A stretch of DNA of 36,767 bases. Source: JBOGEB01 sp050743125. GTDB taxonomy: Bacteria > Actinomycetota > Nitriliruptoria > Euzebyales > Egibacteraceae. Below, one piece after another: positions 7,304 through 16,372 of this stretch. A model generated the notes under the pieces. It was not told the DNA's origin. It searched no databases and worked only from the letters and a program-made list of their open reading frames with translations. Position numbers and translations under genes: made by a program. Position 1 is the stretch's first letter. Each line of letters opens with the position of its first letter. Location: the NCBI GenBank assembly GCA_050743125.1, contig JBOGEB010000015.1:1-36767 (forward strand), given 5' to 3'.

Positions 7304-8317
7304 GGCCCTCGCCCGCTGATGCTCGGCGAAGGTGCGGCTGAAGCGGTGGCGGCCGGTCTTGGGGTCCTCGACGACGTAGTAGAGGAAGTCCTCGCTCGTG
7401 GGCTGGACGGCAGCGCGAATCGAGGCCTCGCCAACCCCGGAGATCGGCGTGGGCGGCAGCCCGTCGTGGCGGTAGGTGTTCCAGGGCGAGTCGACCAGGA
7501 GGTCGGCGTCGAGCACCCGGTCCTTCTGCTCTCCCAGGGCGTAGAGCACGGTCGCGTCGACCTGCAGCCGCTTGCGTTCCCGCAGGCGGTTGTGGATCAC
7601 CGAGCTGATCCGTGGCCGCTCCTCAGCCAGCCGCGCCTCGCGCTCGACCAGCGAGGCGAGCGTGAGGATCTGATAGGGGCTGAGGCCGCTCGAAGGCGTG
7701 GCGATCGACGTGATCATCCGGTCGGTCTCGTGGACCAGCCGGGCGACGACGTCCTGAGCGCTCGCATCGACACGGAACTCGTAGGTGTTGGGGAAGAGCA
7801 GCCCCTCGAGCGGCTCCGCGCCCTCCGGCAGCGACGCGACCGGCGCCCACGCGGGCAGCGTGACGTCAGGGACGGCCACGCGCAGCTCGGCGACGGTGAA
7901 CGGGCTGCCGCGGGCGGTCGTGATGCGCTGGAAGGTCTGCTCGACAGTGAGCCCCTCAGGGATCGTGACGGTGAACGTCGGCGGGCCAGGCGGTCCGGCG
8001 GCGAGCTGGCCGAGGACCGTGTCCATTCCGACCCCGCGTTCCAGGGCATACGTGCCGGCCTGGATCCTATAGCCGCGCCCGTCCAACCTGGCGACGATCT
8101 GGAACGCGAGCGCGGAACGGACCACCCCCTCCCGCTCGAGCATGTGCGCGATGTCGGAGAGGCCAGCGCCCTTCGAGATCACGACCGTGACACGCTCACC
8201 CTGATCAGCTCGAGGCGACGAGGGCGAGCCGAGCATCCAGTACAGCCCCCCGCTGAGCAGGACGGCGAAGACCGCGAGCACGACGAGGAAGCCTTTCGAC
8301 TCACGGGAGAGCGCCAT
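7280..8317 (-). CDS. mltG: Endolytic murein transglycosylase (YceG-like)
   Basis: Predicted membrane-anchored lytic transglycosylase that cuts nascent peptidoglycan glycan strands and ends their growth. The 345-residue protein has a short cytoplasmic tail, one transmembrane segment (about residues 9-30), a LysM-like region with VTVVISKGAGLSDIA, and the YceG catalytic domain. That domain shows LASLVEREA (catalytic Glu), ISSVIHNRL, LQVDATVLYALG, SPWNTYRHDGLPPTPIS and the C-terminal FLYYVV. It starts 6 nt after the ruvX stop and precedes aroE in relatives, as here apart from the inserted RTX gene. Confidence 0.94.
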   Translation of the reverse strand: MALSRESKGFLVVLAVFAVLLSGGLYWMLGSPSSPRADQGERVTVVISKGAGLSDIAHMLEREGVVRSALAFQIVARLDGRGYRIQAGTYALERGVGMDTVLGQLAAGPPGPPTFTVTIPEGLTVEQTFQRITTARGSPFTVAELRVAVPDVTLPAWAPVASLPEGAEPLEGLLFPNTYEFRVDASAQDVVARLVHETDRMITSIATPSSGLSPYQILTLASLVEREARLAEERPRISSVIHNRLRERKRLQVDATVLYALGEQKDRVLDADLLVDSPWNTYRHDGLPPTPISGVGEASIRAAVQPTSEDFLYYVVEDPKTGRHRFSRTFAEHQRARAEIRRAGG

Positions 8318-8323
8318 GCTCCG

Positions 8324-8734
8324 TTATCCCCTGGCACGCCGCGCGTCGAGCCATCCCTGGAGGATGATCGTCGCGGCGACGCGGTCGCGTTCGATCTTGC
8401 GCCTGGCTCGACGCATCCCGGCTGCGAGCAGCACCCGCTCCGCCTCGGCGGAGGACAGCCGCTCGTCCCAGAGCTGTACGTCGAAACCAAGTGCCCGCAG
8501 CCCGTCCGCGACCTGCACGGCCCAGACGGTGCTCTCAGTCCGGCGACCGGACAACGCTCTCGGCAGCCCGACCACGACCGTCTGGCACAGTCGCTGTCGG
8601 GCGAGCTCGGCCAGGCGGGCGACGAGGTCGTCGCCAGCGGGGATCGTCACGAGCGGGGTGGCCACCAACCCGTCGGGGTCACTGACGGCGACCCCCACCC
8701 GCACCGTTCCGACATCGACGCCAAGTGCGCTCAT
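8324..8734 (-). CDS. ruvX: Putative pre-16S rRNA nuclease / RuvX (YqgF)
   Basis: A 136-residue RNase H-fold protein. YqgF-family members process the 5' end of pre-16S rRNA; the mycobacterial homologue RuvX is reported as a Holliday-junction resolvase. Visible family motifs are LGVDVGTVRVGVAVSDP with the first catalytic Asp, VVVGLPRALSG, and WDERLSSAEAERVL with the second acidic residue, then DRVAATIILQGWLD at the end. It lies between alaS and mltG as in M. tuberculosis. The 211-nt gap before it contains repeats including a G-quadruplex motif. Confidence 0.93.
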   Translation of the reverse strand: MSALGVDVGTVRVGVAVSDPDGLVATPLVTIPAGDDLVARLAELARQRLCQTVVVGLPRALSGRRTESTVWAVQVADGLRALGFDVQLWDERLSSAEAERVLLAAGMRRARRKIERDRVAATIILQGWLDARRARG

Positions 8735-8771
8735 TGGATCGTCAGAGCGTGTCGCGTCGCGTCGGTTTTCG

Positions 8772-8810
8772 CTCCTTCAGGGTGGGTGGGTGGGGGAGGT
8801 TGGTGCGGTC
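8772..8810 (+). repeat. G-quadruplex repeat, copy C (intergenic, upstream of ruvX)
   Basis: The plus strand carries GGGTGGGTGGGTGGGGG, four G-runs with single-nucleotide loops, followed by AGGTTGGTGCGGTC and preceded by CCTTCA. The same arrangement occurs at 35606-35644 and 35776-35815. It begins 38 nt upstream of the minus-strand ruvX start, so the G-rich strand is the template strand for ruvX. The rest of this gap (8811-8945) has GC-rich hairpins resembling the palindromic repeat family. Confidence 0.8.
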
Positions 8811-8945
8811 GGCGGTTCCGGCGGCCAGGGGCTGGGGGAGTCCCCCACACAGTGCCCCCGACACCGCGCTCCGCTTCGCTTCGCCCACGGGGCAAGGCCG
8901 CGGTTCTCAAACACGTTCTCAGGGGAGAGTGCTGACACACCCTCC

Positions 8946-11597
8946 TCACCCCAGCCCGGCCAGCCGCTCGCGGGTGAGGGCGCGCACCGCCTCAAGCGCG
9001 TCGGTCAGGCGGGCGCCCTCGCGACCGCCGGCCTGCGCGATGTCGCCCTTGCCACCGGCGCCGCCGCCGACGAGCCGCGCGCCGGGCTGGAGGACGTCAC
9101 GCGCGACGACACCGCGCCCGGTGAGGTCGCCGCTGACCGCCGCGACGAGCTGCGCGGTGCCCTCCGCCGTCGCGGTGCCGAGCACGACGACACCGCTGCC
9201 GAGGCGGCTGCGGACCTCCAAGGCGAGGGCGCGCAGCCCCTGGTGGTCGGCACCCTCGACGGCCGCTGCGACGATGCCTGCGCCGTCGATCCGCTCGGCC
9301 CCGGCGGCGAGGTGACCGGCGCTGGCGAGCAGCGTCTCGGTCCGTGCGCGGGCAAGCTCCTTCTCGGTCGCCCGCAGCCGGTCAAGGAGATCCGCTACGC
9401 GGTCGACGACCTCGTCGGTCGAAATCTTGAGCAGGCGCGCCACCTCGTCGGCGACAAGCCGCTCGCGGGACAGGAAGGCGAACGCCTCCGGGCCGACCAG
9501 CGCCTCGACGCGCCGGAGGTTCGCGGCGATCGAGCCCTCCGTCAGAATGGTGAACAGTCCGACCTCGCCAGCGTGGGCGACGTGCGTGCCGCCGCACAGC
9601 TCGCGGGAGTAGTCGCCGATCTCGACCACGCGCACGCGGTCACCGTAGCGCTCGCCGAACAGCGCGACCGCACCCGTCCGGCGGGCCTGCTCCTGGCTCA
9701 TCTGGGTCGTCGTAATCTGCGGGTCGGCCGCGATCCGGACGTTCACCAGGCCTTCCACCTGCGCGAGCTGATCCCGCGCGACCGCCTCGAAGTGCGGGAA
9801 GTCGAAGCGGAACCGGCCCGCGTCGATCGCCGAGCCGGCCTGGGCGACGTGCTCGCCCAAGACCTCCTTGAGCGTCGCATGGAGGATGTGCGTCGCGGTG
9901 TGTCCGCGGCGGATCGATGCGCGGCGGGCGTGGTCGATCTCGGCATGGGCGTCCTGGCCAACGGCCAGCTCGCCGGCGACGACCTGGCCGTGATGGACGA
10001 TCACGCCCTCGACGGGGCTGGTCGTGTCGGTCACCGACACCCGGCCGGTGTCGGTCGCAATGATCCCGTGGTCGCCGAGCTGGCCGCCGCCCTCCGCGTA
10101 GAACGGGGTGCGCTCCAGGACGATCTGGACGTCGTCCCCCTCGCTCACACGGTCGAGCAGCCCGTCGCCGCCGACGATCGCGCCGACGCGGGTGTCGGCC
10201 TGCTCGCTCACGTAGCCGAGGAACTCCGACCCGCCGGACCGCTCGCCGGCGCTCCGGTAGGCCTCCGCAGGGATGCCGCCGTCCGCGCCCCGCTTCAGCG
10301 CGCGACGGGCGCGGACACGCTGCTCCTCCATGGCTGCGGCGAACGCCTCCCGGTCGAGGTCGAGGCCCTGCTCGCGAGCGATCTCGACCGTGAGGTCGAC
10401 CGGGAAGCCGTACGTGTCGTGGAGCGTGAACGCGGTCTGGCCCGGTAACGTCGTCTGGCCTGATCGCTTCGCCTGGGCGACCGCGGCGTCGAGCATGACG
10501 ATGCCGCTCCGCAACGTGCGGGAGAAGCCCTCCTCCTCGGCCACCGCGACGCGGGTGACGAGCTCGGCCTGCTGGCGCAGCTCCGGCCACGCATCACCGA
10601 GCGTCTCGATCACGGTCTCGGTCATCGCGCGCATGATCGGCCGCTCGGTGCCGAGCTTCCGGGCGTTGCGGAGCGCGCGGCGGAGCAGCCGGCGGAGGAC
10701 ATAGCCGCGCGCCTCGTTCGACGGCAGGACACCGTCGGCGATCAGGAAGCTCGCCGCCCGTGAGTGCTCGGCGATCACCCGGAGGAACACGTCCTCACGG
10801 CCGCCTCCGCCGTACCGCACTTCGGTGAGCTCGCTGGCCCGGTCGAGCAGCGGGCGGACGACGTCGATCTCGTAGGCGTTGGGGACGCCCTGGAGGAGCA
10901 TCGCCATGCGCTCGAAGCCCATGCCGGTGTCGATGTTCTGCTTGGGCAGCTCGCCAAGGATGGTGCCGACCTCGTCTCGCTCGTACTGCATGAACACGAG
11001 GTTCCAGAACTCGAGGTAGCGGGTCTCGTCCACCGCCGGGCCGCCTTCGGCGCCGTGCTCCGGTCCCCGGTCGTAGTAGAGCTCACTGCACGGCCCGCAG
11101 GGGCCGGCCCCGCCGAGCGACCAGAAGTTGTCTTCCGTTCCCCGACGGACGATCCGTGCAGCGGGCACGTCGGTCTCGGACAGCCACAGCCGCTCGGCCT
11201 CGTCGTCCTCCTCGTAGATCGTCGCCCAGATGCGCTCGGGCGCGAAGCCGAACCCGTGCGGGGGCGGGCTGGTCGACAGCTGGAAGGCCCAGGCGATCGC
11301 ATCGCGCTTGAAGTAGTCGCCGAAGCTGAAGTTGCCGAGCATCTCGAAGACGGTGAAGTGGCGCGTGGTTTGGCCGACGTTCTCGATGTCGTTGGTGCGG
11401 GCGCACTTCTGGACGCTCGCGGCGCGCGGGTGCTCCGGGATCGCCTCGCCTGAGAGATACGGCTTGAACTGCACCATCCCCGCGATGGTGAGAAGCATCG
11501 TCGGGTCGTTCGGGATCAGCGAGGACGACGGCCAGACGCGGTGATCCCGCTGGCGGAAGAACTCGAGGAACGTGCGTCTGATCTCGGTAGAGCGCAT
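8946..11597 (-). CDS. alaS: Alanyl-tRNA synthetase
   Basis: Charges tRNA-Ala and edits mischarged Ser or Gly. The 883 residues are full length. The class II aminoacylation domain opens with RRTFLEFFRQRDHRVWPSSS and contains MVQFKPYL and the CGPCSELYYDRGPEHG region. The editing domain has the zinc-binding HTATH near residue 562 and CGGTHVAHAG near 666. The C-terminal DHHA1-type domain includes GGGAGGKGDIAQAGG. Downstream on the same strand come the repeat-containing gap and ruvX. It is the mycobacterial gene order. Confidence 0.98.
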   Translation of the reverse strand: MRSTEIRRTFLEFFRQRDHRVWPSSSLIPNDPTMLLTIAGMVQFKPYLSGEAIPEHPRAASVQKCARTNDIENVGQTTRHFTVFEMLGNFSFGDYFKRDAIAWAFQLSTSPPPHGFGFAPERIWATIYEEDDEAERLWLSETDVPAARIVRRGTEDNFWSLGGAGPCGPCSELYYDRGPEHGAEGGPAVDETRYLEFWNLVFMQYERDEVGTILGELPKQNIDTGMGFERMAMLLQGVPNAYEIDVVRPLLDRASELTEVRYGGGGREDVFLRVIAEHSRAASFLIADGVLPSNEARGYVLRRLLRRALRNARKLGTERPIMRAMTETVIETLGDAWPELRQQAELVTRVAVAEEEGFSRTLRSGIVMLDAAVAQAKRSGQTTLPGQTAFTLHDTYGFPVDLTVEIAREQGLDLDREAFAAAMEEQRVRARRALKRGADGGIPAEAYRSAGERSGGSEFLGYVSEQADTRVGAIVGGDGLLDRVSEGDDVQIVLERTPFYAEGGGQLGDHGIIATDTGRVSVTDTTSPVEGVIVHHGQVVAGELAVGQDAHAEIDHARRASIRRGHTATHILHATLKEVLGEHVAQAGSAIDAGRFRFDFPHFEAVARDQLAQVEGLVNVRIAADPQITTTQMSQEQARRTGAVALFGERYGDRVRVVEIGDYSRELCGGTHVAHAGEVGLFTILTEGSIAANLRRVEALVGPEAFAFLSRERLVADEVARLLKISTDEVVDRVADLLDRLRATEKELARARTETLLASAGHLAAGAERIDGAGIVAAAVEGADHQGLRALALEVRSRLGSGVVVLGTATAEGTAQLVAAVSGDLTGRGVVARDVLQPGARLVGGGAGGKGDIAQAGGREGARLTDALEAVRALTRERLAGLG

Positions 11598-11635
11598 CGA
11601 AACGATCGCCTTCTTGACAGGTCATGGCGCCGCCG

Positions 11636-11884
11636 TCAGGCCGGCGGTGAGTCCATACCGTACGCGGCGCGGAGCTCGGCTTCCCGCTGGGCTGCTGCGG
11701 CGCGCCCGACCGCGATCGCCTGGGCAGCGCGGTCGCGCAGCGAGCCGGCTCTCCGCCCGGCCGCGGCCGCGAGCTGATCCGGCGAGAGCTTGGCACGGGC
11801 GCGCTCGACCTTGCGCACGGCGTAACCGCCGAGCGCGATTCCCGCGCCCAGCCCGACCAGGGAAAAGAACAGCCGCTTGAACAT
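11636..11884 (-). CDS. Small membrane protein upstream of alaS
   Basis: An 82-residue protein with one N-terminal transmembrane segment (FFSLVGLGAGIALGGYAV) followed by a charged, alanine/arginine-rich, probably helical cytoplasmic part (KVERARAKLSPDQLAAAAGRRAGSLRDRAAQAI). Proteins with this layout (DUF6167-like) commonly sit between a DUF948 gene and alaS in actinobacteria. It starts 1 nt after the DUF948 stop codon, so the two are probably co-translated. No function is known. Confidence 0.75.
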   Translation of the reverse strand: MFKRLFFSLVGLGAGIALGGYAVRKVERARAKLSPDQLAAAAGRRAGSLRDRAAQAIAVGRAAAAQREAELRAAYGMDSPPA

Positions 11885-11885
11885 G

Positions 11886-12323
11886 TCAGGTCGCCTTCTT
11901 CGCCGCCTTCATGGCCACACGCGTGCCGGTCGCGAACGCGATCGCCTTGATGAGCGGGTTCGCGACCGCGGTGTGCACGATGTCGGCGAGCCCAGCGGCC
12001 TGATCCGAGATGTGCTGGACGCTCCCGACGATCGCGTCGACCCGGGCGAGCTCGGTGTTGAGACCTGAGACCGTCTCGTTCAGGCCGGCGATCATCGGGA
12101 CGGCTTGGTCGGTCAGCTGGCGGACCGTGCTCGTGAGTTCCCGAACGGTGCCCACCACGGTGAGGAGCAACGACATCAGCCCGAGCATCGCTGCCCCGAA
12201 AGCCACGGCCGCAACGATCGCGGCGATGCCCGCAAAGCTGGCGTCGGCGAAGATGCCGAGCAAGACGAACCCCACGATCACGACGACCGCTGCGAGGGTC
12301 GCGTTTACCACCGTCTTGCTCAT
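11886..12323 (-). CDS. DUF948 family membrane protein
   Basis: A 145-residue protein with two hydrophobic segments near the N-terminus (TLAAVVVIVGFVLLGIF and FAGIAAIVAAVAFGAAMLGLMSLLLTVV), then a soluble region of amphipathic heptads (VRELTSTVRQLTDQAVPMIAGLNETVSGLNTEL) resembling chemoreceptor-like coiled coils, typical of DUF948. GAGAGGA lies about 8 nt before the chosen ATG; an in-frame upstream ATG (12359) would add 12 residues. It is immediately followed by the small membrane protein and alaS. Function is not established; a role in envelope organisation is only a guess. Confidence 0.8.
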   Translation of the reverse strand: MSKTVVNATLAAVVVIVGFVLLGIFADASFAGIAAIVAAVAFGAAMLGLMSLLLTVVGTVRELTSTVRQLTDQAVPMIAGLNETVSGLNTELARVDAIVGSVQHISDQAAGLADIVHTAVANPLIKAIAFATGTRVAMKAAKKAT

Positions 12324-12450
12324 CAGGGTCCTCTCGAGTGATCTGCGTACGGGCCGCATCAGCCTACCCTCAGGCAAGGATCAGGCGCGGGAACCCGGGG
12401 TCGAGGGACGACGTCTCACCGGCAGCGGTTTTCGACGTTGGAGGTGGCGG

Positions 12451-13188
12451 ATGCGCCGTTGGTCGTTGCTCCTTGCCGTGTTCGCCGTCGCGCTGGCCGC
12501 CTGCACCGGGAGGAGCGCACCCACGTCGTCCGCGGCCGCCGCGGCGGACTCCGCAGCCCTCGAGGGCGTGACCGTGAACGGCCTCGGCCGGGTCACGGGC
12601 AAGCCGGACGTCTTACGGGCGACGGTCGGTGTCAGCGTGACCCGCCCGACGGCGCAAGAGGCGCTCGACGCCGCGAACGCTGCCGGGGACACGCTGCTCA
12701 AGGCGCTGCGCGACCGCGGAGTCGCGGATCGGGACGTAGGGACCCGCGACTTCGGAGTCAGCCCTGAGTTTCGCTATCCCCAGGACGGCGCTCCGCAGAT
12801 CACCGGCTACACGGTGCGGAACACGGTCGAGGCGAAACTCCGCGACCTCCGTCGGGTGGGCGAGGTGCTCACCGCGGTGGTCAGGGCAGGCGGTGACGCC
12901 GCCCGCGTCGAGGGCATCGGGTTCATGCTCGAGGACAACACCGCGCTCCTTGCGCAAGCCCGGGAGGCCGCGTTTGCCGACGCTCGGGCGAGGGCCGAGC
13001 AGTACGCCCGGCTCGCCCAGCGCCCCCTCGGCGCGCTGGTGAGCGTCTCGGAGGTCACCGCCGCCCCGCCGATACCGCTGGAGCCGCGCCTTGGTGCCGC
13101 GGAAGCGCAGTCGGCTGCTCCCGTCCCGGTCGCCCCTGGCCAGCAGGAGGTCACGGTGACCGTCACCGCCCGCTGGGCCTTGAGCTGA
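12451..13188 (+). CDS. SIMPL domain (DUF541) lipoprotein
   Basis: A 245-residue exported protein. It begins MRRWSLLLAVFAVALAAC, a lipoprotein signal with a lipobox (LAAC), followed by a Ser/Ala linker and one SIMPL/DUF541 domain (VTVNGLGRVTGKPDVLRATVGVSV to the C-terminal VTVTVTARWAL). Members of this family form periplasmic or surface oligomers; their roles are poorly defined. The start was set by GGAGGTG just before this ATG; the open frame extends upstream but only as antisense of DUF948. It is convergent with the next minus-strand gene across a hairpin terminator. Confidence 0.88.
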   Translation: MRRWSLLLAVFAVALAACTGRSAPTSSAAAAADSAALEGVTVNGLGRVTGKPDVLRATVGVSVTRPTAQEALDAANAAGDTLLKALRDRGVADRDVGTRDFGVSPEFRYPQDGAPQITGYTVRNTVEAKLRDLRRVGEVLTAVVRAGGDAARVEGIGFMLEDNTALLAQAREAAFADARARAEQYARLAQRPLGALVSVSEVTAAPPIPLEPRLGAAEAQSAAPVPVAPGQQEVTVTVTARWALS

Positions 13189-13199
13189 CCGCACCTTCA

Positions 13200-13236
13200 G
13201 AGGTCGGCGGCAGACGGCGAGGCGCCGACCGACCTC
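13200..13236. terminator. Bidirectional hairpin between SIMPL gene and MBL hydrolase
   Basis: GAGGTCGG (13200-13207) pairs with CCGACCTC (13229-13236), with further internal C/G pairing in the loop. It begins 12 nt after the SIMPL stop, in a 93-nt gap between convergent genes, so it can terminate both. Confidence 0.6.
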
Positions 13237-13281
13237 GACCAAGCGGTAGCCGACGCCTGAAAAGCCATCTCGCCGGGTGCG

Positions 13282-13977
13282 CTATGCGAGGTTACGCAAG
13301 AAGGGGTTCGTCGCGCGCTCCGCGCCGACGGTCGTAGGGGGGCCGTGACCGGGGACGATCGCCGTGCGGTCGTGCAGCGGCAGGACGACGCGGCTGATCG
13401 ACGCCATCTGCTGCGGGAATGACCCGCGTGGGAAATCGGTCCGGCCTACGGAGCCGGCGAAGATGAGGTCGCCCGAGATGAGCAGCGGCTCGTCGTCGCC
13501 TGTGTCGGTGAGGAGGAACACCGACGACCCGGGCGTGTGGCCGGGCGTATGGCGGACCTTGATGCGGCAGCCGGCGAACGACAGCGTCTGGCCGTCGCGC
13601 AGATACTCGAGGCGCTCGGTCGGCGGGTCCCAGTCGAGGCCGAACTGCGCCTTCAACGCGCCGGGCGAGACGTTCCCGAAGGCGGCTGCAGGGTCGTCCC
13701 ACAGCCACCGGTCGTCGCCGTGGAGGAGGACCGGAACGTCAAGCGCCTCGGCGAGAGCGGGCACTGCCCAGACATGGTCGAGGTGACCGTGGGTCAACAG
13801 GATCGCCTCGCAGGTCAGGTCGGAAGCCGCGAGCCGCTCGCGCACCACCGGTCCGCCGTCCTGACCGGGGTCGATGACGACCGCGCGGCCGATCTCGACG
13901 TCGCCCAGGACGTAGCAGTTCGTCTGCCACATTCCGAGCGCGAACCCCTCGATGAACCGGCTGTCCTTGCCGTGCAT
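13282..13977 (-). CDS. Metallo-beta-lactamase-fold hydrolase (glyoxalase II-like)
   Basis: A 231-residue cytosolic hydrolase of the MBL superfamily. The metal motif THGHLDH is complete, and the further ligands are seen in HTPGHTPGSSVFLL (His), ISGDLIF (Asp) and VPGHGPPT (His). The N-terminus GFALGMWQTNCYVLGD is typical of the YcbL/glyoxalase II-like group, which hydrolyses thioesters such as S-lactoylglutathione or a mycothiol or bacillithiol analogue. The substrate cannot be told from sequence. It starts 10 nt after rel, and mycobacteria also have an MBL gene next to rel. No clear ribosome binding site is visible. Confidence 0.88.
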   Translation of the reverse strand: MHGKDSRFIEGFALGMWQTNCYVLGDVEIGRAVVIDPGQDGGPVVRERLAASDLTCEAILLTHGHLDHVWAVPALAEALDVPVLLHGDDRWLWDDPAAAFGNVSPGALKAQFGLDWDPPTERLEYLRDGQTLSFAGCRIKVRHTPGHTPGSSVFLLTDTGDDEPLLISGDLIFAGSVGRTDFPRGSFPQQMASISRVVLPLHDRTAIVPGHGPPTTVGAERATNPFLRNLA

Positions 13978-13987
13978 CGGGCGCTGG

Positions 13988-16372
13988 CTAGTCCGTCCGG
14001 GGGACGATGCGGTACGTGTCGAACACCGACTCGACCCGCAGAATCTGGGCAACGATGTGCTCGAGATGCGAGATGTCGGCCAGCTCAAACGCGAAGCGCA
14101 GATACGCGACGCGGTCCCGCTGGGTGGTGAGCTGGGCGGAGATGAGGTGCACCTGCAGGTCGCCGAGCACGGTCGTGATGTCGCGGAGCAGCTTCTTGCG
14201 GTCGAGCGCCTCGACCTGGAGGTTGACCCTGAACGTCGCGGGAGCGCGGGTGTCCCAGTGGACTGGAACGAGCCGCTGGGGGTCCTTGCCCAGGTCCTCG
14301 GCGTTCGGGCAGTTGCTGCGGTGGACCGACACGCTCCGGTTGTGGGTGGTCAAGCCCACGATGCGGTCGTAGGGCACCGGGCTGCAGCAGCGCGCGAGGG
14401 TCACCCAAACGTTGGCGGTGTCCTGGACGACGATCGCGTCGGCGGGTCGCGCGGTCGGCTCGTGGTGCGAGGGCGGCGTGACACCGAGCTGATCGCTGTC
14501 TTCGGTGATGCGCTGGCTCAGGTGCGCCACCACCGCGTGCGCGGAGCGATGGCCCTCGCCGATCGCCCGGTAGAGCGCGTCGAGGTCGGCGTAGTGCAGT
14601 GCCTCGGCAACGGCACGGAGCTCCGGCGCGCACATGTGGCGCTTCCAGCTGGGGTCTTTTTTCTCGAGGGCGCGCTTGAGCTCGTCGCGACCTTTGTCGA
14701 TCGCGTCGACCCGCCGCTCGTGGGAGAACCAGTGCTTGATCTTCGACCGGGCTTTGGACGATCCGACGAACCCGAGCCAGTCGCGTGACGGACCAGCGTT
14801 CGGGGCTTTTGAGGTGAGAATCTCGACGGTGTCACCGTTGCGCAGCTCATAGTCCAGCGGGACCAGGCGCTCGTTCACCCGTGCGCCGATCGCGCGGTGC
14901 CCGACATCGGTGTGGATCGCGTACGCGAGGTCCACCGGTGTGGAGGTGCGCGGCAACGCCTTGATGTCGCCCTTCGGCGTGAACACGAAGACCTCGTCGG
15001 CCTGGAGGTCGCCGCGCAGGTTGCGCATGAACTCGGCCGAGTCCTTCGTGTCGGACTGCATGTCGAGCATCTGCCGAAGCCACTGCGCTTCGGCCCCGAC
15101 GTCGCTGGGGGGAGCGATGTCATCGCCGCTGGCCTTCGCCTGCTTGTACTTCCAATGCGCCGCGATGCCGTACTCGGCGGTGCGGTGCATCGCGGTGGTG
15201 CGGATCTGCACCTCCAGCGGCTTGCCGTCCGGGCCCACGACGGTCGTGTGGAGGGACTGGTAGAGGTTGAACTTCGGCATCGCGATGTAGTCCTTGAACC
15301 GCCCCGGGATGGGCCGGTTCATCCCGTGAATCGTGCCGAGGGCGGCGTAGCACTCCTTGACCGAGTCGACGATCACACGGATGCCCACCAGGTCGTAAAT
15401 CTCGACGAACTCCTTTCCCCGCATGAACATCTTCTCGTAGATGGACCAGTAGTGCTTGCGGCGACCGCGGACCTCCGCGCGGATCTTGACGGTCCGCAGG
15501 CGCTCCTCAACCTCGACACGGACCTTGTCGAGGTAGCGGTCGCGCTCGGGCTGACGCTCGGCGACCATCGCCTTGATCTCGTCGTAGCGCTTCGGATGGA
15601 GCGTCGCGAACGACAGATCCTCGAGCTCCCACCGGAAGTTCTGCATCCCCAGCCGATGCGCGAGCGGCGCGTAGATCCGCAGGGTCTCCTGAGCGATCCG
15701 CTTCTGGCTGTCGCGGGACATGTGGTGGATCGTCCGCATGTTGTGGAGGCGGTCGGCGAGCTTGATCACGAGCACACGCATGTCCGTGGCCATCGCGACG
15801 AGCATCTTCCGCAGCGACTCGGCCTGCCGCTCCTCCTTGCTCGGAACCTGGATGCGGTTCAGCTTCGTGACCCCGTCCACAAGCATCGCCGTCTCTTGAC
15901 CGAACTCGCGGGCGATGTCGTCGAGGATCAAGTCCGTGTCCTCCACCGTGTCGTGGAGGAGGGCCGCGCAGATCCCCGAGGTTTCCATGCCGAGCTGGGC
16001 CAGCACCTCCGCCACGCCGATCGGGTGCATGATGAACGGCTCACCCGACTTGCGGTACTGCCCCTCATGCGCGGCGTCCGCCACTCGGTAGGCACGGAGC
16101 ACGGCCCTCACGTCGACCTTCGGTGAGTCCCGCTTCAGCGTGGCGATGAGCGAGGCAAGCTGGTCGGGCACTTGGAGCCCCAGGTCGAACATCGGCAGCC
16201 GCGCGAGGACCGCCTTCATGCCCGACTGCCGAGGCCGCGGCGGCAACGCCAGCCGCGCCGACTCGCGTGTTTCAGGCACGGCCAAGCCGACGCCGCGTCC
16301 AGCGACGTCGAGCAGGGGACCCAAAACGGCGTCCCCGCTGCGAGGATCCTCCGCGTTCGTGGTGGCCTCCAC
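13988..16372 (-). CDS. rel: Bifunctional (p)ppGpp synthetase/hydrolase
   Basis: Makes and degrades the stringent-response alarmone (p)ppGpp. In the 794-residue reading from GTG 16372, the hydrolase domain has its HD pair at 140-141 (LLHDTVEDT) with H116 (MHP), so hydrolysis is probably active. The synthetase domain has YDLVGIRVIV, the RFKD motif at 358-361 (the charge pattern of bifunctional Rel enzymes rather than RelA) and NLYQSLHTTVVGP. A TGS domain (VFVFTPKGDIKALPRTSTPVD), a Cys-containing helical zinc region (LARCCSPVPYD) and a C-terminal ACT domain follow. The first 50 residues are poorly conserved, so the start is uncertain. Confidence 0.96.
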   Translation of the reverse strand: MEATTNAEDPRSGDAVLGPLLDVAGRGVGLAVPETRESARLALPPRPRQSGMKAVLARLPMFDLGLQVPDQLASLIATLKRDSPKVDVRAVLRAYRVADAAHEGQYRKSGEPFIMHPIGVAEVLAQLGMETSGICAALLHDTVEDTDLILDDIAREFGQETAMLVDGVTKLNRIQVPSKEERQAESLRKMLVAMATDMRVLVIKLADRLHNMRTIHHMSRDSQKRIAQETLRIYAPLAHRLGMQNFRWELEDLSFATLHPKRYDEIKAMVAERQPERDRYLDKVRVEVEERLRTVKIRAEVRGRRKHYWSIYEKMFMRGKEFVEIYDLVGIRVIVDSVKECYAALGTIHGMNRPIPGRFKDYIAMPKFNLYQSLHTTVVGPDGKPLEVQIRTTAMHRTAEYGIAAHWKYKQAKASGDDIAPPSDVGAEAQWLRQMLDMQSDTKDSAEFMRNLRGDLQADEVFVFTPKGDIKALPRTSTPVDLAYAIHTDVGHRAIGARVNERLVPLDYELRNGDTVEILTSKAPNAGPSRDWLGFVGSSKARSKIKHWFSHERRVDAIDKGRDELKRALEKKDPSWKRHMCAPELRAVAEALHYADLDALYRAIGEGHRSAHAVVAHLSQRITEDSDQLGVTPPSHHEPTARPADAIVVQDTANVWVTLARCCSPVPYDRIVGLTTHNRSVSVHRSNCPNAEDLGKDPQRLVPVHWDTRAPATFRVNLQVEALDRKKLLRDITTVLGDLQVHLISAQLTTQRDRVAYLRFAFELADISHLEHIVAQILRVESVFDTYRIVPRTD

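Noticed and set aside
7319..8935. Long plus-strand open frame (538 codons) opposite mltG and ruvX
   Set aside because: Antisense shadow of two well-supported genes in high-GC DNA; composition is Arg/Gly/Asp-rich with no domain.
8811..8945. Full copy of the palindromic repeat family upstream of ruvX
   Set aside because: It shares G/C-rich hairpins and a GAAGCG-type block with other copies, but terminal repeats and block order are not clear.
8316..10448. 710-codon plus-strand open frame opposite ruvX and alaS
   Set aside because: Antisense of alaS; codon pattern is the mirror of the real gene, with no recognisable motif.
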